64,000 nt of DNA from Myxococcales bacterium (lineage in GTDB: Bacteria; Myxococcota_A; Polyangia; Polyangiales; Polyangiaceae), in the NCBI GenBank assembly GCA_016712525.1, contig JADJQX010000007.1, forward strand, positions 1,612,001 through 1,676,000. Direction: 5' to 3'. The translations under genes and the position numbers were made by a program. The notes under the pieces were generated by a model that did no database searches, was not told where the DNA came from, and saw nothing but the letters and a program-made list of their open reading frames with translations. Shown here one piece after another: positions 52,917 through 60,847 of this stretch (its first letter is position 1; every line of letters starts with the position of its first letter).

Positions 52917-53372
52917 TCACCCGAGGGCGTGGGGCGCGACGAGCGCCGGAGCCGACGAGAGCTCGGGGGGCATGTCGCGACCGCGGGGCTTCAGCACGAT
53001 CGAGAGGGCGAGCGTGAAGAGAATGAGGAGCAGCACGAACGCGATCGCGACACCGAACCTGCGCCCCTGCCCCTCGCTCGTGGCTTGGACCGGAGAAGCG
53101 ACGGGGAGCGGCGTGACCATGTGCACGCGGCGGCTCGCCGTGTACCGCGCCACCGCGTCTTGCGGGCCGATGCCGACCGCCTTCGCGTACGACTTCAAGA
53201 ACCCACGGACGAACACCTCACCCGGGAGGTCGTCGAAGCGATCGCACTCGATCGCCTCGAGCGTGTGCAGCGGGATTCGCGTGACCCGCGACACCTCGGC
53301 GAGGCTCATGAGCCGAGTCTCTCGGCTCCGCTTGAGGAACGTCCCGACGCTTTCGTTCAAAGGGATCTCCAT
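52917..53372 (-). CDS. RodZ-like HTH membrane protein
   Basis: 151 residues. N-terminal HTH_25/XRE-like domain (VGTFLKRSRETRLMSLAEVS; RIPLHTLEAIECDRFDDLPG; FVRGFLKSYAKAVG) in RodZ style, followed by a basic linker and one transmembrane helix (VAIAFVLLLILFTLALSIVL), with only ~20 residues outside. It lacks the long periplasmic domain of E. coli RodZ (337 residues). RodZ links MreB to the cell wall machinery; this short form may do only part of that. It follows the PilW/TPR gene by 2 bases; pilF-rodZ adjacency is common in proteobacteria. Confidence 0.82.
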   Translation of the reverse strand: MEIPLNESVGTFLKRSRETRLMSLAEVSRVTRIPLHTLEAIECDRFDDLPGEVFVRGFLKSYAKAVGIGPQDAVARYTASRRVHMVTPLPVASPVQATSEGQGRRFGVAIAFVLLLILFTLALSIVLKPRGRDMPPELSSAPALVAPHALG

Positions 53373-53374
53373 GA

Positions 53375-54214
53375 TCAGGTTCCACCTCCGAGGCTCGCGA
53401 GAGCCTTGGCGCAGAGGGCGCCCGTGGGTGTCTTGGGCGACAGCTCACGGCACTTCTCGAAGTCGGCTTTGGCCTCGGCACCTCGACCGAGCCGCAGGCG
53501 CACGCGGCCGCGGGCGTCCCACGCGTCTTGGAGGCCTTGGCAATCGGCGCTCTCGACGGCGAGCGCGTTCGAGTACGACGTCTCGGCCTGGGGAAGGTCG
53601 TTCTTCTTTTCGTACGCGCGGCCGAGGCGGTAGTGGCCGACGCAGAACCGGGGCTGGGTGACCGCGTTCTTCAACGAGGCGATGGCGGCGTCGACCTGGC
53701 CGGCCTCCATTTGGGCCCAGCCGAGGTTTCCCCACGCGAGGTGGCTCTCGATGTAGCCCGGATCTTTCGTGAGCGGCTCGAGCACCTCGATAGCGGCGGG
53801 GTACTTCTTCTCGAGGATGAGCACGTTGCCGAGGAGGTTCTTGGCGTCGCGGAAGCGGTCGTCGGACTTGACGGCCTTTCGGGCGAACACCTCGGCCTCG
53901 CCGAGCTTGCAGTCGGGGGATCGGTCGTTTTCGGAGCAGAACGCGAGGTAGATGACCGCGGTGAGGTACGCGGCGCGGGCGTTCTCTTCGTTGAGCTCGA
54001 CGGCCTTGCGGGCGTGGTCGAGCGCCGCGCGGTACTGGTGTTTGCCGAAGAAATCGCGGGCCACGTCGTACTCGGCGTCGCTCTGGCGCTCCTCGCTCTG
54101 CGCCCCGGGAGCGCTCGCCCCGCGGCTCGCGCACCCGAACGACAGCACCACGGCACCCAGCGCGAGGGACGCGCGGAGGGAGGAGCTTCGAGGGTTCACG
54201 AGGGTTTTGGGCAT
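53375..54214 (-). CDS. TPR lipoprotein resembling PilF/PilW/Tgl pilotins
   Basis: 279 residues. Lipobox (VVLSFGC), then about six TPR units (YDVARDFFGKHQYRAALDHA; AYLTAVIYLAFC; NLGWAQMEAGQVDAAIASLK; GHYRLGRAYEKKNDLPQAE). Organisation matches PilF/PilW lipoproteins that assemble the type IV pilus secretin (Tgl in M. xanthus), and the adjacent RodZ-like gene repeats the pilF-rodZ order of other bacteria. No other pil gene is nearby, so a general TPR lipoprotein is the alternative. Confidence 0.72.
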   Translation of the reverse strand: MPKTLVNPRSSSLRASLALGAVVLSFGCASRGASAPGAQSEERQSDAEYDVARDFFGKHQYRAALDHARKAVELNEENARAAYLTAVIYLAFCSENDRSPDCKLGEAEVFARKAVKSDDRFRDAKNLLGNVLILEKKYPAAIEVLEPLTKDPGYIESHLAWGNLGWAQMEAGQVDAAIASLKNAVTQPRFCVGHYRLGRAYEKKNDLPQAETSYSNALAVESADCQGLQDAWDARGRVRLRLGRGAEAKADFEKCRELSPKTPTGALCAKALASLGGGT

Positions 54215-54439
54215 GGCTTCGACGCGAGCCGGAGGCGCGAGGGCGCCCCTTCGGAGGAGACGGCGAAAGTCAAGATACGTAGCGATTTCGGGCACTTGTA
54301 AGCAAGGAGCCTGTCGGCTTCCCGAAAAACGTCGCCAAAAACTCGACATTTTCGAAGCCCATGCGGGCGGCATGGACGTACCTGCCTCGGCTCTCCGCGT
54401 CAACCCTCGATTGTGTAGGGTCCGCGGACGCCGGCGCGC

Positions 54440-55117
54440 TCAGCCGCGGAGCTCTTCTTTCGAGCCGAGCAGCGTGTAGAGGCGCTTCAGGGCGTCGAGA
54501 TCGAGGATCTCGACCTTCTCGCCGACGATCCGAAGGTACTGCTGCTCGCGGAGGCGGAGCACCGTGCGCTTCACGGTGTCGACGTCGACGCCGACGCGGG
54601 CCGAGAGCTCGACCGGCGACAGCTCGAGCAAGGCGGAGGCGTCTTGACCGCGGGTGAGCTTGATGAGGGCGCTCACGATCTTCGACTGGGCATCGCGGAG
54701 CATCATCACTTCGATTTGATCCTCGGCGTCGCGGACCCGCGAGATCATCTGCTCGCAGATCCGGGCACCAAGGAGCGGAAACTCGGCCACGGCTTGTTTG
54801 AAGGAGGCCCGGTCGAACACGAGCGCGGCGCCATCCGAGACGGCGATGGCGGTCTGGGTGCGTGGCGCTCCGTCGACGAGGGCGCTCTCGCCGATGAGCT
54901 CGCCCACGCGCGCGATGTTCAGGCTGCGCTCGGTCTGGCGCACCCGCTTCACGACCCGCACGCGCCCGGCCTGGATGAGGAACGCTTCGTCGGACCGCTC
55001 GCCCTCGCGAAAGAGGACCTCTCCCGCGGAGAACGAACGCCCGAGCCGAGGCCCGAGCCGGGCCATCATCTCGAGGTCCGGGGCGTCGACGACGGTGTCT
55101 TGGAGGGCGCGAGTCAT
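54440..55117 (-). CDS. Crp/Fnr-family transcription regulator
   Basis: 225 residues. Cyclic-nucleotide-binding-like beta-roll at ~15-130 (FSAGEVLFREGERSDEAFLIQAG; IARVGELIGESALVDGAPR). A dimerisation helix follows, then a Crp-type winged HTH at ~150-215 (SPVELSARVGVDVDTVKRTVLRLREQQYLRI). The GExxGE segment fits a nucleotide or similar ligand, but the cAMP-contacting Arg-Ser pair is not clear. No Cys cluster, so not FNR. ATG at 55117 chosen; a GTG at 55135 is possible. The upstream region is rich in inverted repeats that may be its sites. Confidence 0.88.
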   Translation of the reverse strand: MTRALQDTVVDAPDLEMMARLGPRLGRSFSAGEVLFREGERSDEAFLIQAGRVRVVKRVRQTERSLNIARVGELIGESALVDGAPRTQTAIAVSDGAALVFDRASFKQAVAEFPLLGARICEQMISRVRDAEDQIEVMMLRDAQSKIVSALIKLTRGQDASALLELSPVELSARVGVDVDTVKRTVLRLREQQYLRIVGEKVEILDLDALKRLYTLLGSKEELRG

Positions 55118-55202
55118 GGATCGTCGACCGAGCACGGCCGCGCGAGAAGCCTACGAAGAGGACCGGGCCCGCGGCAAGCAGTTCCGAATGGGGGCACGTC
55201 CG

Positions 55203-55239
55203 AATCAGCGGTCATGATCCTCGAGCAAGACCGCTGATT
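55203..55239. repeat. 11-bp perfect inverted repeat upstream of the Crp-family gene
   Basis: AATCAGCGGTC (55203-55213) and GACCGCTGATT (55229-55239) with a 15-base centre containing GATCCTCGAGCA, which recurs inverted at 55345-55356. It is 86 bases upstream of the regulator start: candidate autoregulatory site or repeat-element end. Confidence 0.6.
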
Positions 55240-55256
55240 TCGCCTGCCTCGTCATC

Positions 55257-55330
55257 GGAGGACGCCGTCCTCCGCCCCACGGGCAAAGCCCGCTTCGGGC
55301 CCCCCCGGGTTTTGGGTCCCGGCCCAAAAC
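55257..55330. repeat. Cluster of four hairpins
   Basis: In a row: GGAGGAC-GCC-GTCCTCC (55257-55273), GGGC-AAA-GCCC (55281-55291), GCCCG-CTT-CGGGC (55288-55300, overlapping the previous) and GTTTTGGG-N6-CCCAAAAC (55309-55330). The last is part of the dispersed repeat copy 2. There is no T-tract, so termination is doubtful. Confidence 0.6.
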
Positions 55331-55366
55331 GCCCCGTGTTCGCCTGCTCGAGGATCGCGACCGTCG
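55305..55366 (-). repeat. Dispersed intergenic repeat, copy 2
   Basis: On the minus strand this matches 51412-51471 (48 of 60 positions, one 2-base gap). It begins CGACGGTCGCGATCCTCGAG and forms the GTTTTGGG/CCCAAAAC hairpin. A partial third match (CGGTCATGATCCTCGAGCA) lies inverted at 55209-55227. Confidence 0.7.
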
Positions 55367-55386
55367 ATTTTGAGGAAAAAAGCGAC

Positions 55387-56157
55387 TCAGACCTTGGTGG
55401 CGGCGATGACCACGTGAGGATACGGGAGCACGTCGGGGACGCGGACCATGCGGACGCGGAACCCGAGGGAGCTCAGCATCTCGCCCCACTCGGCGTGGTG
55501 GCGGTACGCGAGGGGCTCGTCCCACCCGACCATGACGCGGTCGAGCAGCTCGGTGAACTTGAGCCCGAAGCGGGGCACGGTGGTGATGTCCTTCACGACG
55601 AGCACTCCGCGCGGCGCAAGGCGGTCGCGGAGCGAGGCGAGCAGCTCGCGCTGATCGTCGTAGGGAATGTGGTGCATCACGTCGAGCACGTAGGCCGCCT
55701 GGAACTCCCCCTCGAGCTCGACGCGACGGGCGTCTCCGCAGACGAACTCGGCGTCGAGGCCGAGGCCCTGCGCCACGTGGCGGGCCATGTCGATCCGGCG
55801 GGCGTCCGGGTCGAGGCCGAGGATGCGACGCCCCGGTTGGGTCTGGCCGAAGTACGCGGAAAACAAGCCGAATCCGCACCCGATGTCGAGGATACGCCCC
55901 TCCTCGGGGAGCAGGAGATCCATGACGCTGAGGAGCTTCGGCCGAAGGATCGAGAAGCGAATGTTGGCATAGGCGCGCTCGACCGGCGGCAAGAGCCGCG
56001 CGATGTTCGAGACCGCCTCGCTCCCGAACACCTCGGCGGGCGCGTAGAACGGGGGCGGCGGCGGGGGCTGCGACGCGATCGAGATGGCGCGCATGAGACG
56101 GGCCGCGCGCGACGAGGGCGGCGGGGCATCGTTCGAGGAAGCGGGATCGTGCGACAC
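55387..56157 (-). CDS. Class I SAM-dependent methyltransferase
   Basis: 256 residues. Rossmann-type methyltransferase with motif I ILDIGCGFGLFSAYFG (~88-103), acidic residue in GLDPDARRI, CGDARRVEL and the post-motif VLDVMHHIPYDDQ. A Pro-rich stretch (QPPPPPPFY) precedes the fold. Substrate unknown; overall like UbiE/methyltransferase_11-23 small-molecule enzymes. GTG start. It lies between a tRNA-Leu gene and the repeat-rich spacer before the Crp-family regulator. Confidence 0.85.
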   Translation of the reverse strand: MSHDPASSNDAPPPSSRAARLMRAISIASQPPPPPPFYAPAEVFGSEAVSNIARLLPPVERAYANIRFSILRPKLLSVMDLLLPEEGRILDIGCGFGLFSAYFGQTQPGRRILGLDPDARRIDMARHVAQGLGLDAEFVCGDARRVELEGEFQAAYVLDVMHHIPYDDQRELLASLRDRLAPRGVLVVKDITTVPRFGLKFTELLDRVMVGWDEPLAYRHHAEWGEMLSSLGFRVRMVRVPDVLPYPHVVIAATKV

Positions 56158-56256
56158 GGGGCCTCGGGGGCGAGAGGGCAGGCGCGGGCGTGCCGCGTGC
56201 GCGAGGGGTTACCAGATGGCCGGGCGAGCGCAATCCTCTCCGAGGCCGAAAAGAGC

Positions 56257-56287
56257 GAAGGCCGCCTCCTCGGGGAGAGCGGCCTTC
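56257..56287 (-). terminator. Intrinsic terminator of tRNA-Leu
   Basis: Minus strand: GAAGGCCGC/GCGGCCTTC 9-bp perfect stem with a 13-base partly paired loop, then CGCTCTTTTCGG. It lies 15 bases beyond the 3' end of tRNA-Leu. Confidence 0.7.
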
Positions 56288-56301
56288 TCGGTGTGTCGTC
56301 G

Positions 56302-56383
56302 TGCGAAGGAGGGGACTTGAACCCCTACGGTGTTACCCGCTAGCACCTCAAGCTAGTGCGTCTGCCAATTCCGCCACCTTCGC
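56302..56383 (-). tRNA. tRNA-Leu (anticodon GAG), CCA not encoded
   Basis: 82 bases with class II structure. Acceptor GCGAAGG/CCTTCGC; D-arm TGGCGGAATTGGCAGACGCA; anticodon stem-loop CTAGC-TTGAGGT-GCTAG with GAG. A long variable arm (CGGGTAACACCG) and T-arm AGGGGTTCAAGTCCCCT follow. Discriminator A. Confidence 0.95.
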
Positions 56384-56400
56384 GGGCTGCGATGGGCAGC

Positions 56401-56429
56401 CTTTTCTCAAAAAGGCCGGTCACCGTCAA
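56401..56429 (-). promoter_or_regulatory. Promoter of tRNA-Leu
   Basis: Minus strand: TTGACG (56424-56429), 17-bp spacer, GAAAAG (56401-56406), predicting a start ~11 bases before the tRNA. The 13 bases AAAGGCGTTGACG around the -35 are identical to those upstream of tRNA-Pro. Confidence 0.5.
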
Positions 56430-56474
56430 CGCCTTTTGAACAAAAAAGCGCAACACCCTGGTTTTGCAGCGAAA

Positions 56475-57554
56475 TCAGGCCAGTTTGGCGAGGGCAGCGA
56501 GCACGTCGACGAGCTCGAAGGGCTTCCGGACCACCTGCACGATCGGACCTTGGTGGGCGACGTCGGCCGGGAGCCCATCGACGTTTCCCGTGGCCACGAC
56601 GAGCGGGGCCCCGGCGGGCAGAGCACGCGCGATGCGCCCGAGGGCCCCGCCGAGGTCGTCCGCGAGCGGGGAGAGATCGACGACCGCGCCGTCGTACGGG
56701 ATGGTCAAGGCGGGCTCGAGCTCGGCGAGGGCGCCCACCCTCCGAACACGCGCCCCGCGGGCCTCGAGCGCCGCCTCGAGCAAGGCCACGACGTCGCGGT
56801 CGTCCTCGACGAGGAGCACGCTCCGACCCGCGAGCGAGACCCCGCCTCGCGTCCCGCTCGGCCGAGGCGCGCTGTCCACCCTCGGCCACGTGAGGCGAAA
56901 GAGCGCGCCAGGCCCGGGTCGCCGGACGAGGACGAGCGAGCCCCCTCGCCGCTCGGCGACCGCACGAGAATGGGAGAGACCGACGCCGGCCCCCCCCGCA
57001 CGCGTCGAGTGCCCCTCGAAAATTCGCGCCGCGAGAGGCTCCGGGACGCCCGGCCCTTCGTCGGAGACGTCGATCGTCACCTCTCCGCCTCCGCGTGGCT
57101 CGAGGCGCACGACCACGTGCGCGCCCTCGGGCGAGTGGGCCACGGCGTTGAGGAGGAGGTTCGTGAGGATGTGGCCGAGCTCCGCAGCGTCGCGGACGAC
57201 GGCGAGGTCCGCGCTGCCCTCGACGACGAGGAGGATAGCGCGCTCGCGTGCCACGGGCCCCATACCGGAGAGGGTCTCGTCGACGACGAGATCGATGGAG
57301 CGCTCGTCCATGGCAGGCTCGGAGCCCGCCCCGAGGGCGCCCCGCGCGAGGGCCTTCGCGCGACGCGCGTGATCTTCGATCATGCGGAGCGCCGCGGCGC
57401 GCTCTTCGGCCGTGGCGCCGCTGTCACGCGCCTCGGCGACCCAACCGAGGACCACGGTCAGCGCGTTGGACACGTCATGGAGGGCCCCGCTCAGGTCGGA
57501 GGAGGCCGCCTTCGCGGGCCCTTCGCCGCCGCTCGCCACCTTGCCGTCCGACAC
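56475..57554 (-). CDS. Hybrid histidine kinase: HisKA-like dimerisation, HATPase and C-terminal REC
   Basis: 359 residues with no membrane segment or sensor domain. Residues ~20-40 hold an NtrB-like H-box (LHDVSNALTVVLGW, His27); ATPase boxes follow: N (LTNLLLNAVAH), G1 (SDEGPGVPE), F and G2 (GGAGVGLSHSRA). A REC domain occupies ~245-359: LLVEDDRDV acidic pair, acceptor Asp in YDGAVVDLSP, and VVRKPFE with the conserved Lys. GTG start. Input must come through a partner protein or the REC domain. It follows the HMG-CoA reductase gene by 55 bases on the same strand. Confidence 0.87.
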   Translation of the reverse strand: MSDGKVASGGEGPAKAASSDLSGALHDVSNALTVVLGWVAEARDSGATAEERAAALRMIEDHARRAKALARGALGAGSEPAMDERSIDLVVDETLSGMGPVARERAILLVVEGSADLAVVRDAAELGHILTNLLLNAVAHSPEGAHVVVRLEPRGGGEVTIDVSDEGPGVPEPLAARIFEGHSTRAGGAGVGLSHSRAVAERRGGSLVLVRRPGPGALFRLTWPRVDSAPRPSGTRGGVSLAGRSVLLVEDDRDVVALLEAALEARGARVRRVGALAELEPALTIPYDGAVVDLSPLADDLGGALGRIARALPAGAPLVVATGNVDGLPADVAHQGPIVQVVRKPFELVDVLAALAKLA

Positions 57555-57609
57555 GCCCCGACCGTACCCGAGACAGACCCGCGAGGCGAGCGTTTCCGCG
57601 GGCAGAGGC

Positions 57610-58920
57610 TCAGGCGTCGTCGAGCGATACGGCGCTGTCGGCCTGGTTTCCGACCACGGACAGGGCGCGCCGTGCGGCCTCGACCGTGATGTCGCGCGCC
57701 TCGACGATCATGTGCGCGACGCGCTCGACGAGGTCACCCGTGGCTCCCGCCGCGACGGCGACCGCGCGCGCGTGGAGCGCCATGTGCCCTCGCTGGATGC
57801 CGTCCGTGGCGAGCGCCCTGAGCGCGGCGAGGTTGGAGGCGAGGCCTACGGCCGCAGCCGCCATGGCGAGATCTTGCGCCGACTCGATCCCGGCGACCCG
57901 AAGCGAGAGCCTCGCGCCCGGGTGAACGCGCAGGGTGCCGCCGACCGTCCCGAGGGACAGCGGGAGCTCGAGCGAGCCTTGGAGCACGTCTCCCACCTTG
58001 CGCCACACGGCGAGCGGACCGTACGTGCCGGTGCGCGCGGCGTACGCGTGCGCTCCCGCCTCGACGGCGCGCCAGTCGTTGCCCGTCGCGAGCACCACGG
58101 CGTCGATGCCGTTCATGATGCCCTTGTTGTGGGTGGCCGCGCGGTACGGATCGAGCTCGGCGAAGCGCGAGGCGTTGACGATCCCCGCGATCACGTCGTC
58201 GCCGTTCATGGTCTCGGTCGCGAGCACGTGCGCGGGGACCCGGCACGTGACGCGGACCCTGCGGCGATCGCACAAATTCGAGAGGATCCGCAGACCTACA
58301 CGACCGGAGGCGAGCTCGGCGACGCGGTCGGCGATGCCCTCGGCCACGCTGTTGATGAGGTTCGCGCCCATGGCGTCGCGGCAGTCGACGAGGACGTGCA
58401 CGACGATCATCCGGTCTTCTTCGGTGCCGAGGAAGCGGACCTCGAGGTCCCGCGCGCCCCCGCCGCGCACCACGAGCCCGGGCACCGCGCGATCGGCACG
58501 GGCGAGCAGGTCCTCGCGCTCGGCCTCGATGCGCACCTTGGCGCGCTCGCGGTCGGCCACGTCGTAGATTTGGACCTGGCTTATCATGAGGGGCTCGTCC
58601 ACCTCGGCCACGAAGCCCCCGCCCGCGCGGATCATCTTGGAGGCGTTCGAGGCCGCGGCGACGACGCTCGGCTCCTCGACGACCATGGGCACCACACGAT
58701 CGCGACCGTTGACCCTAACGTTGAGGGCCACGCCGTAGGGGAGCGCGTAGGTGCCGAGCACGTTCTCGACGAACTTGTCGGCCGTGTCGGCGTCCAAGCC
58801 TCCCCCGTCGAGCGCGCGCTCGATCTCGATCGGCTCGACGCCCGTCGCGTCGCACACGAGGGCGCGGCGCTCCGCGACGTCGACCTTGTAGAAACCGGGA
58901 AGCTGCGAGGTTTTGCTCAT
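57610..58920 (-). CDS. mvaA: HMG-CoA reductase, class II (degradative/bacterial type)
   Basis: 436 residues, class II length. ENVLGTYALPYGVALN carries the catalytic Glu; DCRDAMGANLINSVAEG the substrate/cofactor region; ATHNKGIMNGIDAVV the catalytic Lys with Asp of ATGND; and RGHMALHARAVAVAAGA the C-terminal catalytic His. It reduces HMG-CoA to mevalonate in the cytoplasm; NADH or NADPH preference is not determined. The ATG at 58920 overlaps the phosphomevalonate kinase stop (ATGA), preferred over a start at 58932. Last step-1 enzyme of the coupled mevalonate operon. Confidence 0.94.
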   Translation of the reverse strand: MSKTSQLPGFYKVDVAERRALVCDATGVEPIEIERALDGGGLDADTADKFVENVLGTYALPYGVALNVRVNGRDRVVPMVVEEPSVVAAASNASKMIRAGGGFVAEVDEPLMISQVQIYDVADRERAKVRIEAEREDLLARADRAVPGLVVRGGGARDLEVRFLGTEEDRMIVVHVLVDCRDAMGANLINSVAEGIADRVAELASGRVGLRILSNLCDRRRVRVTCRVPAHVLATETMNGDDVIAGIVNASRFAELDPYRAATHNKGIMNGIDAVVLATGNDWRAVEAGAHAYAARTGTYGPLAVWRKVGDVLQGSLELPLSLGTVGGTLRVHPGARLSLRVAGIESAQDLAMAAAAVGLASNLAALRALATDGIQRGHMALHARAVAVAAGATGDLVERVAHMIVEARDITVEAARRALSVVGNQADSAVSLDDA

Positions 58921-59888
58921 GGGGAAGGCCATTCGGTCGAAGGTCGTGGGAGGTCGCTCGAAAAGTCGATGCGGGAGTCGGTCGATGGGGAGACGGCGCG
59001 AACGCCGTGAGGGTCGATGGAGACGGCGAGCCGGGTGAGACCGCGGGCGTCGGCTTCCGCGTCGAAGGCGGCGGTGTCGACGCCCTCCGGGGCGAGCAGC
59101 ACCGAGACGTCGCCTCCACCCGCTCCCGAGGGGAAAAACGCGTGGCCTTGGTCGCCCGCGAGCCGGCGAAGCGCGGTCTCGTGCGGGCCGAAGATAGGGG
59201 CCGAGGAGGCCTCGCCGAGCTCACCGAGCACCTCCGCGAAGGCGCGCGCGGCCTCGAGGAAGGCGCTCCTGTCGACGGCGCGGCACGCGGCGTAGGCCCT
59301 CTCCGAGGCCTCACCGAGGGACGCGAGGAGGCGCGCGTGCACGCCGGGTGAACGGGCGCCGAAGGCGTCGACCCGACCACGGAGCTCGGTCGTGCGGGCG
59401 AAGGTCCCCGAGGCGTACACGACCACCGAGACGCCGGGGAGGTCGACCGGGACGATCGCAGGGCCGCCTTCGGCCAGGGTGTACGCGAGGGTTCCGCCGA
59501 ACACGGACGCGGCCACGTCGACGCCGCTCCCGCCCCCCTGGGCCCGCGCGTGCGCCGCGCGAGCTATGTCAAAAATCTCTTTCTTTACAGACAGTTGAGA
59601 GACATCTTCGCCCCGCTCGAGCGCGAGCACGCCGAGCGTCGCCACGAGGGCCGCGGCGCTCGCCCCGAGCCCGAGCTTGCGGTCCCCCTCGAAGAGCTCG
59701 TGCACGTCCACGGAGGGTGCCATGCCCGGGCCGAGGGCGGCTTCGACCTCGCGGGACGGGGCCGCCGAGCGAGCCCCGTTCGCGACGGCGCCTCGGGAGA
59801 CCGCGGCGACGAGCGCGGGCGCGCCGTGGAGCACGGCGTAGGCCCCCGTGAGCACCACCTTGCCCGGTGCACGCGCGGTTCGGCTCAT
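58917..59888 (-). CDS. Phosphomevalonate kinase (GHMP family)
   Basis: 323 residues. GHMP kinase fold: N-terminal APGKVVLTGAYAVLHGAPALV, ATP-binding loop KLGLGASAAA, GGGSGVDVAASVFGGTL (PMK-type substrate motif) and C-terminal PSGAGGGDVSVLL. It phosphorylates 5-phosphomevalonate. Distinguished from mevalonate kinase by GAYAVL (mevalonate kinase has GEHAVV) and by the other GHMP genes in this cluster filling the remaining roles. Overlaps the genes on both sides by 4 bases. Confidence 0.85.
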   Translation of the reverse strand: MSRTARAPGKVVLTGAYAVLHGAPALVAAVSRGAVANGARSAAPSREVEAALGPGMAPSVDVHELFEGDRKLGLGASAAALVATLGVLALERGEDVSQLSVKKEIFDIARAAHARAQGGGSGVDVAASVFGGTLAYTLAEGGPAIVPVDLPGVSVVVYASGTFARTTELRGRVDAFGARSPGVHARLLASLGEASERAYAACRAVDRSAFLEAARAFAEVLGELGEASSAPIFGPHETALRRLAGDQGHAFFPSGAGGGDVSVLLAPEGVDTAAFDAEADARGLTRLAVSIDPHGVRAVSPSTDSRIDFSSDLPRPSTEWPSP

Positions 59889-60847
59889 TCGGCCTCCTCG
59901 ACCACGCGCGCGCCCTCACCGGGGTGTGTCGTGAGGACGCGGAGCACGCCGGGGACCTCGGCCATGAAGCCGCGCACACGGTCGGCGTCGGTGGGGCGAA
60001 CGAGGACCTTCACGTGGGGGCCCGCGTCCATCGTGGCGTACGCCTCGACGCCGCGCGCGCGGAGGGCCCACACGGCCTCGAGCGCGTCGAGGGTGACCCC
60101 CTTCACGTACACCACACCGGCCGCGAGCGCGGACGCGTGCATCGCGAGGGCGCTCCGTTCGGCGAGCTCCCCCACCCGCGTGAAATCCCCGCGAAGGAGG
60201 GCCGCGCCGAGCTCCGCGTGGCTCACCTTCGCGTGCGCGAGCCACGCCGGGTAGTACGGGCTCTCGCGGGACGTCCTGCCCATTCCGTCGGTCGACGCGA
60301 CCTTCTTCGCCGACTCCGTCGCCACGCACACGAGGACCGTGAGCGGGAGGGTCGAGGCCGGCGCGAAAGGGAGCGCCCCTTCGGCCTCGAGGGGCAGCTC
60401 GACGAAGCCCCCGAAGAGGCTCCGTGCCGCGCTCGCGGACGCCGCACGAGCGAGACCGCTCACGCGGGTGACGTCCCAGTCGAGCTTGGCGGCGCGCACG
60501 GCCGCGAGCGCCAGCGCAGCGAACCCCGACGCGCTCGACGCGAGCCCCGAGCCCGTAGGAAAGTCGTTCGACGTCTCGACGATGGCCCGCCCGAGCCCCG
60601 GAGACGCGGCGCGCACCGTGGCGAGGAGCCGCGTCACCTTCTCGAGCCCCGCGACCATCGGCGCGCCCCCGAGCAGGACCTCGTCGGCCCCGGGCTCGCC
60701 ATGGAACCGGACGCGGGTGCGGGTGCACATGCCCTCGAGCGTGACCGACAGGCTCGGTACGGCAGGGAAATTCCCAGGGCGTTCGAGCTTGCCCCAATAT
60801 TTCGACAGGGCGATGTTGGGGTGCGCGACGACGGTGACGGCGCTCAT
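59885..60847 (-). CDS. mvaD: Diphosphomevalonate decarboxylase
   Basis: 320 residues. GHMP family with decarboxylase signatures: AHPNIALSKYWGK at the N-terminus, PTGSGLASSASGFAALALA (ATP and catalytic Ser/Asp region), ESPYYPAWL and AYATMDAGPHVKVLV with the catalytic Asp region. It makes isopentenyl diphosphate from mevalonate diphosphate. The start (ATGA overlap with the mevalonate kinase stop) is firm. Confidence 0.94.
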   Translation of the reverse strand: MSAVTVVAHPNIALSKYWGKLERPGNFPAVPSLSVTLEGMCTRTRVRFHGEPGADEVLLGGAPMVAGLEKVTRLLATVRAASPGLGRAIVETSNDFPTGSGLASSASGFAALALAAVRAAKLDWDVTRVSGLARAASASAARSLFGGFVELPLEAEGALPFAPASTLPLTVLVCVATESAKKVASTDGMGRTSRESPYYPAWLAHAKVSHAELGAALLRGDFTRVGELAERSALAMHASALAAGVVYVKGVTLDALEAVWALRARGVEAYATMDAGPHVKVLVRPTDADRVRGFMAEVPGVLRVLTTHPGEGARVVEEAE

